Shown: piece after piece, positions 22,497-32,914 of the stretch
Layout: each line of letters starts with the position of its first letter
How positions within the stretch are numbered: the first letter of the stretch is position 1
Source: Nymphaea colorata
Taxonomy: Eukaryota > Streptophyta > Magnoliopsida > Nymphaeales > Nymphaeaceae
Assembly: GCF_008831285.2 (NCBI RefSeq)
Contig: NC_045140.1
Coordinates: forward strand, 3,513,528-3,577,527
Direction of reading: 5' to 3'
DNA length: 64,000 nucleotides
Notes under the pieces: model-generated
The model's database searches: none
What the model was told of the DNA's origin: nothing
The model's input: only the letters and a program-made list of their open reading frames with translations
Made by a program: the position numbers and the translations under genes

Positions 22497-25400
22497 ATGA
22501 GCACTCCCATGGAGATCTCGTCCCAGAACGGCTTGGAGACTGAGCCCCTTGTCCAACCTTCCTCCCCCTCCCCATCCCAAGAACGAGGAAATCAAGATCA
22601 CCCTCTTCCCACAACCGCGTCCTCCACTCTCTCCCTCAACGACGAGGTCCATGTATCAGGTGAACGAATGAACCAAAATCTCTCTCTGCTTCGCTGTCCC
22701 TTTCCATAAATTTAATCGTGGAATTGCAGATCTTTCTCTGCTACCCTATTCCTTTCTATAAATCTAATCGTGGAATTGCAGTGGAGGTCTGCTTGAAGCC
22801 TTCGAGTGTGGCACGGTTCGAAGATGTTCGAGCTGCAGTCGAAAGGTGATGATTTTGGCTTTCTACCTTCAACCACCAAATTATCCTGCTTTTTTGTTCG
22901 GATCGGGTTTAGGTTTCAACTTTATACTTCAGCAATGCAAACGGTTGCTGTCAAAATAATCTAGTTCGTTGCTGTGATTTCTCTTCGATTGACATATGAA
23001 AAAGGGAAAAGAAGTTATTTGTGGCAAAGAAGTACATGATTCTGTTTACAGCGGGTAAGCTCAAGGAAGGAAGGAACATTCCATTTAGAGTTCTGGAGTT
23101 GGAATAATGCGGAAGTTCTGTCACAGTTTGCTGCAAAGAACTAAGTGGACCAGCATGGATTTGTGCTTCAAATGGCCGATGTGCTTCCTCTTGATCGCAC
23201 TTAAGTTTATATGCTAATGTCATAATGGTGATATAATGAGTATAAACTACAAAGTGCAGCTGATTCAAGAGACCGATTTCTGGCCTAGACAAAAGGCCAA
23301 TTCAATTTTTCAGCAAGGAGCATTAGCTAGTTCCAGGCTGCTATTAGTTAGATCTGTTATGTAGTTTCTTGGTTCTTGATTTGTCCTACCTTTTTTATTC
23401 TTAAAATAGGTGGCAAGCATGAATTACTTGGATTCATCTTTTACCTTGCACCAGGATGCTGGAAAAGAGAAGCTTGAGTTATACGGATGGTCCTATTCCG
23501 GTGCCTGATGATGATATGTTTCTAGCACAGAACGTACAAAGAATTTGCATTTGTGACACAGGTATTACTGCTTAACTAATGGCCTGTATGACAGTCCCCA
23601 ATATGTTATTGCCTTATTGGTTGGTTGGTATGGGAACTTTTTGTTTGCAGATGAATGGGTAGAAAGTGGGAAAGTTGTCTTGTTTTGGCAAGCCAAGCCA
23701 CTTGTGCATGTATTTCAGGTGATGATCTTGGATATATATTAATTTTTCTTGTTCATCTTTTGCCTTTAATCGGACCCCTTTCATCGATTTTTTATTACTG
23801 GTCCTTCTCATTCGTATCCAGGTATTCTCCAATCATTTTTCTTTTTCGGGCATTCAGTATATTTCTTATATGTCACTATCTTTGATAAGCGGGTAGCGTT
23901 GGAAAAAAAAAAGTCATGCATTAACATCATAAACAGTTCTGTGTCTCATACTCACTTCTGTTTGAACCTTTTTCTTTTATGTCTTAGTTTATCTAATCTT
24001 TGACCATGTTCGTGGTGTCACTGTTAGCTTAGTGAAGAGGGACCTGGTGAGGAACCTAGCGGGGATGAGCTACTTTCTAGCTTTCAGGAATGGGTTCTCC
24101 CTGCTAGAGAATTTGATGGTTTATGGGAAAGGTAATTTCTTGCTAATACTTGGGACTTTGGGGTTTCTACAGACTTCTCAGCTGATATCCATATATATTT
24201 TTCAGCTTAATTTATGAAACAGGTCTCAAACAACGGTTGCTGCGTTATGCTGGGAGTGCTTTAATTTTCACAGAGAAAAGAGTAGATCCATTTCTTGTGT
24301 CATGGAATCGGTAAGTGACTGTGTATTCTTAGATAGAGAACTGCGGTATGGTGGTTCTCAAGCTCAGTTCTTCTACCTTGTATCTAAATAAATGGTTAGG
24401 CTCTTTCAAGTTTCAAAAAAGTATAGTTTTTAATGGCCATGAGTAAAGTTTTTGTTTCCAGAGTTTCATGAAATGTGAAATTAAGCTCTTTATGGTTTTT
24501 CTGTTCCCATGAGAAAGAAAATAAAGTCTGTTTGAATGTTTTTTCCATTGAGATGATGTAACCTAATCTTTTAATTTAACTTTTTGTCTAGTGTTGTTCT
24601 CTTGCATGGACCACCAGGAACTGGGAAAACATCTTTGTGCAAAGCTTTGGCTCAGAAGCTTTCCATTCGTTTGAGTTCAAGGTTTGAATTTTAAGCTATG
24701 TATCTATTGACCTCAATAATAATTGGTTGTCTGTGTGAATGTTTTTGTGTGCTGTTTATCACCTCAGGTACACCCAATGTCAATTGGTTGAAGTGAATGC
24801 CCATTCTTTGTTCAGTAAATGGTTTTCGGAAAGTGGAAAATTGGTAAGTCATCCACCGAGAGTTATCTTCTTATATTCTTTATTTATTGTTAGTTTAGTT
24901 CTATTATGCCCATTGAGGAGCTCTTAACTATTGGTTCTGGTAAATTTTAGTGAATGTGCAACCCTTCTGAGTTGCATATACTGTTGGATATAGATGAAAG
25001 CATGTCTATTATTCATTTCCAAGCATGCAATACTTGAATCAAAAGCTTTTGCTATATGGCAATGGTTACTCTTTTACACATCAATTTTCTTTTCTTAAAT
25101 AGGGAGATCATGATTCGTGAGTTCCCAACTGGATGATCTGTTTTGTCTTTTTTCTTTCCGGGAGGTAACATTGGTTTTGGTGGATTCTAGACTTCCAGTT
25201 AACATTAACTGAACATGCATAGCTCAGGTCTCCTTTAGGTTGTAATTAACAGGAATTCAGCTCTCTCATCTTTTTGGGCTTTTGAGAGTTGTAGATAGCG
25301 CTAAGGTGAATATCCATCCAGGGAAGAGACAACAGATGAATTCTAAGACACTTGAAAAGTCTGATGGATTAAGAAAAGTTTTAGAATTCAAATATGTTTC

Positions 25401-28400
25401 TCTTTGCTGGAAATTTTATATGTAAATGGGGTTGATTCATTTTTTAGGATTTTGGGAGTTTAAGATAACCTAAGGGGAACATGATCCAAGGAAAAGAAGC
25501 AAGACAGCTAAACTCAAAGGCGTTTGAAAATTGGATGGGTTATTACATAAGAACTTAGAATTCAAAAATGCCCACTATTTCTGGCATATTTAGTTGTAAA
25601 TGGGGTTCGTGATATTGGTAAAGAAACTAAAGTACATTGTAGCAGAAAAACAAATTTAACAAAGAGCAGTACAGGCCTCAGGCCCTCAAGTACTTAGGCA
25701 ATATACATTAGTGGAAGTTGTGAACTTTGAGTACACATGAAAACACTTGTGAACAAGCTTAAATAGAATCATTGATCGATACAGTTTTCTAACAATAGAA
25801 GAAAAATACATTGGAATAGATGAAAACTTTTAGAAGTGATGAAAGTGAAGCTCAAGAGCATGGGACTTGCTCAACAGGTCCCATCATTCAAGGGTCTAAT
25901 GAGCAGACACAATTTTATTTGTTGGAAGTATATTTTTTTGGTCCAGCTGGCTCATGTAGCATATATCTTTCCTCCTATGTCACACATTCACTCCTGGAAG
26001 GGCACCATACTTGTGTCGACATGGCTGGTCATGCATGCAGGTACAGGATACAGCTTGAACATGCTATACTAGTATTTTGTATATTTTTTGTATTTTTGTT
26101 ATTAATTTATAAATTTATGAATATAAAGTTATAAACAATGAATGCAAGTTATTTTCTTAAAATCTCATATATATATATATATATGTTTGTATAGCTGTAT
26201 TCCCTTACCCAAGCTTTTTGAAAATTGTTTGCACTTGTATCCCCACCTGTCGTCCTGTACCCAGCTTCCCTATGCATCATTTGACATGCCCCTTACATAG
26301 AAAAGGGCTCTTTGAAAGTAAGAGGAATATGTATAATGCCCCTTACATAGAAAAGGACTCTTTGAAAGTAAGAGGAATATGTATCAAGGAGGCACTTCAA
26401 AGTTCAAATAGTTTATGCACCTGCAAATGATCAAACTGATTCTGCTGCTGCCATGCTATCTACACATTTTGTGAGCTAATGTTTTAGTTAATTTGGTACT
26501 ATGAATTCAATAGTCAGACATGGACAAGCTCTGTACCGTAGTATGAATTGAATTTTATTTAGCAATTAATGCTGATGTCAGCAAAGTTATTTATGTTTCC
26601 TAACATTTTGGGGCACATTATGAATTAATATTGCACAATAAAAAAGTGTGAGTTGGTAGAAACTACGTCTTCACACTTTTCCTTGTTGTAGGTTGCAAAG
26701 CTTTTCCAAAAGATTCAAGAAATGGTGGAGGAGGAAAACAATTTGGTCTTTGTTTTGATAGGTGAGTACTTGTTAGGTTATAGTGTAACTGATTGGCTAT
26801 TTGGGACTGGCTGTTGACATGAAATGCATTTGCTGGTCACTTCTTGGCATCTTGCTATCATATCTATTTCTTACTACAATTTTATGGTTGCTCATAGTTT
26901 TGTTATGCATTGAATCTGAGGGCAAAGAATTAGCATTACTTGTTAGGTTATAGTGTAACTGATTGGCTATTTCTCTCCCCAAACCCTTACCTACCCATCT
27001 TTATAAATATTACTGTCTGTTGCGCCTTTATTTTGTTTCTTAGTCTGCATTTCATCGTGTCACTTTCATCATGTCGATGCTTCAAACATTTCTTTGCTCT
27101 GTCGTTCTTCTTCAAGTCACTAAAGAAGAAGCTCATCCTTGTTCACAAGTTTGCAATGGTAGTTCATGTGTAAATTCATTTACAGTGCATTTCCAATGTA
27201 ACAAGGAAATAAATGAGATTTTTTTAGGAGAAGAAAAGAGTTGCCTTTTTCTGATGGGAGGTGAGTACTTGTTAGGCTATAGTGTAACTGATTGGCTATT
27301 TGGGACTGGCTGTTGACATGAAATGCATTTGCTGGTCACTTCTTGGCATCTTGCTATCATATCTATTTCTTACTACAATTTTATGGTTGCTCATAGTTTT
27401 GTTATGCATTGAATCTGAGGGCAAAGAATTAGCATTCTGTTTTTACTTTCATGAATATATTATGAACGGTTATGAATTCTGAATAATGACTTGAGTTCAT
27501 ACCATTTGACTTTTTTTTGGCCCCTTAGTGTGCTGGAAATTTTTGTTCTTTTAGAGTATGTCTCTTTCTTATTGTTGCTCCAAGCAGTCCTCCTGTTGTA
27601 CCACTAACTTATGTTATGATTTTGGCCCTTCTTATTGGCTTGCTTCTCATTATATGTGGACTGAGATATCTTAACAATTGTCGTTTACAGATGAAGTGGA
27701 GAGCCTTGCTGCTGCCCGACAAGCAGCCTTATCTGGTTCTGAACCTTCAGATTCTATTCGGGTAACCTTTTGTACCTGTGTTGACTGACAATTTCTGCTT
27801 AAATCAAAGTGCATTACGATAAAGCTGATGAAGCAATGTATTTAATGTTCTATGTTCTAGGATTTCTCTCTGTAGCATTTATTCGTTTGTTTTTTTTTTC
27901 TTTTTTCTTTTGCAGGTTGTGAATGCTTTACTTACTCAGCTGGACCGGTTAAAGGCCTGGCCTAATGTGTTTATTTTAACAACATCCAACATTACAGCTG
28001 CAATTGGTAAGTGACCAATATGAGGGTGTTTGTTTCCCTTACGTCTAGAACTAATTGTCTAATTCAAGGTAAGGTTCACCTTAAATCCATGGTTCTAGCA
28101 AACTGCAGATTTGAGAACCATAAATTTAAGATTTATAGATCTCAAGTTAGAGGAGAGAGGTCTGTAGATATTATGATACAAGAATTGAAAATTCATGATG
28201 TTGCCCATGCATCTTACAGACAAAGAACTTCAGATCCTCATTAGAAATCGAGGATCTGAAATCTTGGGATCCAAGATCCTACCGTTACATCTTGATTTCC
28301 AAATTTGTTCAAGGTGAAAAAGAAGAGTTGACAAGAGAGAGAGAGAGAGAGGATTTCTTCAGTACTATAATGGTAGCCTCAAAATCTTAGGCATTTCCTA

Positions 28401-31400
28401 ATATCATTAAATGTGAACAGCTAATATATGAGTCCTAAAAGTACATGAATAAGTTACATATCAATAGGCTTGTCCCTATACACATGGATCAGACCTAAAT
28501 CCAAACCAATACAACACATCTTCGGTTCACGGTCCATCAAGTTGTACACGTTCTTGAAGACCTGAATCATGAGCATGTACAAGTCTTTAGTCATCAAGTT
28601 GTTTGACTTGACTTGAACCATCAAGTTCCAATGTGCATCACTATATACAACCTGTTCATACTTACCTTTTTGTAGCAATGTCTTTTTGTAAAATAGGCCA
28701 TCTTCAATTGTCCTTTTTGAGTGTCTCAAAATTAGTTTAATTACCTCCATATGTCTAGGTTGCGCCTTGTACATGAATATGTACTTGATTAACCAAATAA
28801 ACAATATTGGAGTGGGTTAAAGTCAAACATTGGAACACTCCGATGGAATGTATTAAACCACTGGTTTGTTATTGGAGTAGATAGCAGCTACTGTTTCATC
28901 AGACATGCTTATTTTTTATTGTCCAATGGATATATGGTAGGATTGTCACATAACTTTCCATCATGGGCAGCTAATTTGCAATGTAGGACACTTTTTGTGA
29001 CTAATATCTTAGAGTCTTTCATGCTCTCCTTAATTAGAACATCAACTAAAATTTTTGTGCTTATCTTATCAACTTTAACTCCAAGAAAGTAATGTAAAAC
29101 TTCAAGAGCTTTCATCTTTGTAGAAACACGAACCACAAGGAGAGAGCAGAGAAGGAACACACAATATACGTGGAAAACCTCAGAAAGAGGTGAAAAACCA
29201 CGGGGAAGCTCTGACCTAGGGGCAAACCGCAACCCTAGGAGAGAGAAAATAATATTCACTTAACTCAACAATTACATGTAAGTGAAGAATATATAGGAGG
29301 GAGAGAAAGAGTGCCGCCTAGGGTACCGAGCCCACCTCGGTATCCGTGCCCCATAGGACCGGGTCCAAATATGGACCCGGTTCCCAATACAATATATTCT
29401 AACAATCTTGAATCTGTTGCTTAGGAACAGATTCATCTTTGTTATGTGATCATATGAATTTCCTGTGATAAGAATGTCATCTATATATGAGAATAAGAAG
29501 GTGATAAAACATGACTTGCATAGACGAATAAAAAGTGGTCCAGGTGAGATAACTGAAATCCATGTTTTTGAATTTTAAACCAGAAACTATTAAACCGCAA
29601 ACATCTATGCCTATTCCAACCCATAGATTGTTCTTTTGAACCAGCACACGTAACTCTTGGAGTCTCCTCTCATATATCAGGGGGTTGTACGTGTGGCCAA
29701 GAGAAATCAGAGTGGAATAAAACTATGACTGCAGACATTGGGAAAGCTGAGCTAGAGAGTTGGACTATTCTTAATCAGGGAATAACCATTCAGACATGGG
29801 TAAATTAGAAAAATACTTGGAGATAGATCTGATTGCAAGGAGCAACATAACAGAAGAAAGAAGAGAAGAACTATTCAGCTCTGGCCAGGTCAGATATTAA
29901 GCAATGACACATAAACATAGCAAAAGAAAGAACAAGAAGTTGATGTCAACTGGACTGGAAGAAAGAGGACAAGAAGTGTTGTAAACAGTGAAGTTTTGAA
30001 GTCTCGACCGGGTGAGGTGCCTAGAGGGAAGAGGATTTTCAATTTTCGGTTCCTACTAGGAAAAAAAAAATTGAGAGGAATCATGTGTAAAAAAAAATGA
30101 AAACAGAATATAGAGCAAAGAATCAACCAGGATTGGATGAGAAAGAAATAATCCTAAAAGCCTGAACTTGAGGTGGATAGCAGATTTCCAATGTAACACT
30201 TTTATAAGCAAGCTATTCCTTAATCTATGGCTCTAATACCATGTAAGATCATGATGCGCCCCGATTTCTTTAACGTGAGAAGGGACAAGAGGGTGAGGGG
30301 ATTTCTTCAGCTGTATATGGCATCAAGGCCTTAGGCATGCCCTAATCCCGTTGAATATAAACAGCTAATTTACAGGTACATGGATAAGTTACAGAATAAT
30401 AGGTCTGTTCGTGTACACACAGGTCCCTGTAACAAAAATATAAAAACGGATTGGACCCAGATCTAAATCAATACAGCACGTCTTATTTTCAGCTACAACC
30501 TTGGATTACCTCTGGCTATGATCAGAGGTGATTAAATGCCCACTAGGTTTTGATATCCCGGTTGAATTTCAATGCAATGGCTCACTATATATATTATTCT
30601 ACAGAATGTGACTGCCAACGTTACGTCTTGTAGTTAGAATGCATTGTTGTCAATGTGTGATCCAGCCTTTTACTAAAATTATATGGGTGATGTTGGCTGA
30701 TACCAGGCGTGATACTAACATTTTAAATTCATAGAGTGCTTACAAACGACCAATATGGTTCTGTGGATCCTTTTCTAAAGGTGATTCTGCTTCATTAATG
30801 ATATTGACAACATTGACTACATGCTCCAAGCGGTCAAGGCCATCATCTTTCTTGCCACCCATTGCTGATGCCTTACTTTTTTCTGCATGTCGTGTGTTTG
30901 CAATCGTTCATGTATGTGCTTCAAACTTGTTATCATTGTTCTGATATTTCTAGATTGAGCATATGATCTTAGGGTGTTTTAGATGACAGATATTGCTTTT
31001 GTTGATCGTGCTGATATCAAGGCATATGTTGGCCCTCCTACCCTTCAAGCACGTTATGAGATATTGAGGTCATGTGTATTGGAACTCCTGCGAACTGGGA
31101 TACTTTTGCATACCGAGGTGAAATTTGCTTTGTCATCATTTTACAGCTAATGACAGAATGCCATGGAGCTAAAAGTAAATTCCAGGCAAAATTTGTTCCA
31201 TCAACTTGCAAATGATTACACACTTCTTTAGGAAGGCATGTCCTTCCAGGCCCTACCAAATCTTCCTTAGTTAGTTCAATGTGATTCACAACTATTTCTC
31301 AACTAAGATGGAGTATCTGGTTGATTTTTTTTTTTTTAGATAGCAAGACAAACCACTGGGATTTGGGGACCTACCTTTGCTGGTTTAAACTGTGGTTGAT

Positions 31401-31862
31401 TTTTCAAAATCATTGAACCTGAATGTTTTCATACTCAGAGTCAGAACACTCAAAGGGGCCTTTGGTTCCAGTGTTTGTGTGTCTGATTATTTGTTTCCAT
31501 TTTTCAGGACCATGATCCCCTAGAAATTCCAAACTACATAAGCTTGATAGAGAAGTTGCGTGAAGTTGAAAATGGAGCATGTCTATCTAAGCAGTTGCTT
31601 GAAGCAGCAAACATATGCGAGGTTAGGAACCATCAGCTTTGTGTCTTTATTGTAGTGAATCTTTTTTCTATCAAACTTTAAGTTCCTTCTATGCCCCCTA
31701 ATGCGTTTTTGTGTTCCGCAGGGTTTAAGTGGAAGGGCTTTAAGAAAGCTCCCTTTCCTCGCTCATGCTTCTCTTGCCAATCCTTACAGCTGTACTTGTA
31801 CCAAGTTTGTCTTAACGCTAATAGAGACAGCAAAAAGCGAGTTGTCAGAGAAAAATAGATAA
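22497..31862 (+). CDS. PCH2: pachytene checkpoint protein 2 homologue (PCH2/TRIP13), AAA+ ATPase, 14 exons
   Basis: AAA+ ATPase that remodels HORMA-domain proteins (plant ASY1) on meiotic chromosomes; rice CRC1 is the orthologue. Exons: 22497-22659, 22782-22845, 23455-23561, 23651-23718, 24028-24131, 24206-24310, 24592-24681, 24768-24843, 26692-26761, 27691-27761, 27916-28006, 30990-31117, 31508-31621, 31722-31862. All phases join without a stop, giving 463 residues, near the length I expect for plant PCH2. Walker A is GPPGTGKT (210-217), Walker B VFVLIDE (278-284), sensor 1 the Asn of TTSN (331), arginine finger in FVDRAD (340-345), and a sensor-2-like GLSGRALRK (418-426). The N-terminal 200 residues match the adaptor-binding domain. 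All catalytic residues are intact, so the gene looks functional. Introns 8 (1.85 kb) and 11 (2.98 kb) are enlarged by repeats. An in-frame Met at residue 5 is an alternative start. Confidence 0.95.
22678..22781 (+). repeat. 52-bp tandem duplication carrying the PCH2 intron 1 splice acceptor
   Basis: The block ending aatcgtggaattgcag occurs twice, with ends at 22729 and 22781. Each copy starts with tctctctgct/tctttctctgct, then cccttt(c)cataaat. The downstream acceptor (22781) keeps the PCH2 frame. Use of the upstream one would add 52 bases and shift the frame. Confidence 0.9.
26286..26385 (+). repeat. two-copy 50-bp tandem duplication in PCH2 intron 8
   Basis: Atgccccttacatagaaaag followed by ctctttgaaagtaagagga is repeated with a 50-base period (starts near 26286 and 26336) and one substitution. 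Intronic. Confidence 0.85.
26762..27436 (+). repeat. duplicated 176-bp segment of PCH2 intron 9, starting at the splice donor
   Basis: Copy 1 is 26762-26937 and copy 2 is 27261-27436. Both start at gtgagtacttgttagg, which in copy 1 is the real donor of exon 9, and end at gaattagcatt. A partial third copy of 36 bases (26938-26973) follows copy 1. Between them lies about 290 bp containing the 177-bp dispersed repeat. The intron therefore carries a second perfect donor at 27261. Confidence 0.9.
27088..27264 (+). repeat. 177-bp dispersed repeat, copy 1
   Basis: This block matches the reverse complement of 38090-38266 base for base in length, with about six substitutions and no indel that I can find. 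In both copies one frame stays open and reads [11 protein letters not shown], then [10 protein letters not shown], then [16 protein letters not shown]. The flanks differ on both sides except for the shared end ggaggtga. The family is unidentified. Confidence 0.85.
28320..30487 (-). mobile_element. internally deleted Ty1/Copia-type LTR element in PCH2 intron 11
   Basis: The element lies antisense to PCH2. Its 5' LTR is about 30242-30487 and its 3' LTR about 28320-28525; the two share ordered words (gatttcttcag, cttaggcat, aacagctaat, tacatg(g/a)ataagtta, caatacaacac/caatacagcac) but are strongly diverged. A primer-binding site, rc ggctctaatacca at 30229-30241, abuts the 5' LTR and fits initiator tRNA-Met. 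The internal part keeps only the end of reverse transcriptase (YIDDILITG-like box, minus strand near 29500-29462; a LHYFLGV-like block near 29091) and a YSDAHW-like RNase H block near 28650. Gag, protease and integrase are missing. The element is old and non-coding now. Confidence 0.8.
29119..29404 (-). mobile_element. 286-bp solo LTR nested inside the Copia remnant
   Basis: It has the ends TGT and ACA expected of an LTR (tgtagaaacac at the left, attctaaca at the right) and is flanked on both sides by the same five bases, atctt (29114-29118 and 29405-29409). It interrupts the reverse-transcriptase remnant, and removing it with one copy of atctt puts the two halves of that frame in register. 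It contains an internal inverted repeat around gggtccaaatatggaccc (29361-29378). The partner LTR and internal region are absent, so it arose by LTR-LTR recombination. Confidence 0.9.
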
Positions 31863-32914
31863 CTTTTTTTAGCCTGGCCTTCGGTTACTTATTTGCTGCA
31901 AATATCACGGGTACAAAAATGTATGTTTAAGCAAGTGCTGTGTTAATGTTTTAGCAGAATGAGCACGGCATCATGTATTATTGAATTTTTTGACGAGTTA
32001 CATTTTACGGGGTCCAACACAGCTTGTATATCTAACGTCACAGATAAAGTATGGAAGCTATGTAACGTTTATTAAATCTGTTAATTATGATATCACCATT
32101 TTATTAAGTCTGTTAACTATGAGATCACCATTTAAGTTGGTTTTTTGGATAACTACCTCCATCTGAGCGCTGGTTGATGCCTTATCTTCGCTGGAAACCA
32201 CCCAGCTGATTCAGGGGAGTTTACACTAACTGAAGTACCGAGAAAAGTATTTTTTATCTTAATGAATAATGATGTCTTTTTGGTTAATCCTTAAACTTCT
32301 TGAAGTCTAATCCCAAAAGACCCTTCCCTTTCTAAAGAATATGAACTCAATAATATCATGTTTTGAATATCGGTTTGATTCAGCCAATACCCATGGAATC
32401 ATGCTTGGCTTAAAGCAGGGTCTTCGAGCATGCCACAAACAGAAGACGTATTTGGTGTACAATCGGTGGAATTGCCTGAAGCGTAAAAGCTACCCAAATC
32501 AGCTAAAATCTGAAAGGAAAAAGTCTGACTTTATTCTGTCAAGTGGAAATCGAGGATGATCCGACTGGTATAATTATATTCAGGTGAAACCTCTTGAATC
32601 TTCTAAAACTTCAACTGCTGAACTCATTTGAATACATTATAGAAGATCCATGCTGAAGATGGCGGTCGTATGTTCATGGTACAACTTGGTTGAGCTATTA
32701 AATTCAACTCATAAGTAACAACGAAAACCAATGATTCATGTCCACTTTTTCTAGCGTAAAAGGTGCAGTCACAGACTCAAACTATTCAAAATTGGCATTC
32801 CCTGTCATGAACGTTCATCTGTCTTTTGAAGTGTAAACGGGAAGACGTACATTTAGACGCACCGGAATTGGCCATGAAGACACATAGGCATCATTAAAGG
32901 CGCTTGATAAAAGA
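31863..32914. other. intergenic stretch between convergent PCH2 and PPR genes
   Basis: About 1.05 kb. It must hold both 3' UTRs. Frames at 31981-32166 and 32341-32559 have no motif. No gene is supported. Confidence 0.4.

Noticed and set aside
22730-22781. Use of the upstream acceptor at 22729 for PCH2 exon 2
   Set aside because: It adds 52 bases and shifts the frame; the acceptor at 22781 restores the conserved protein.
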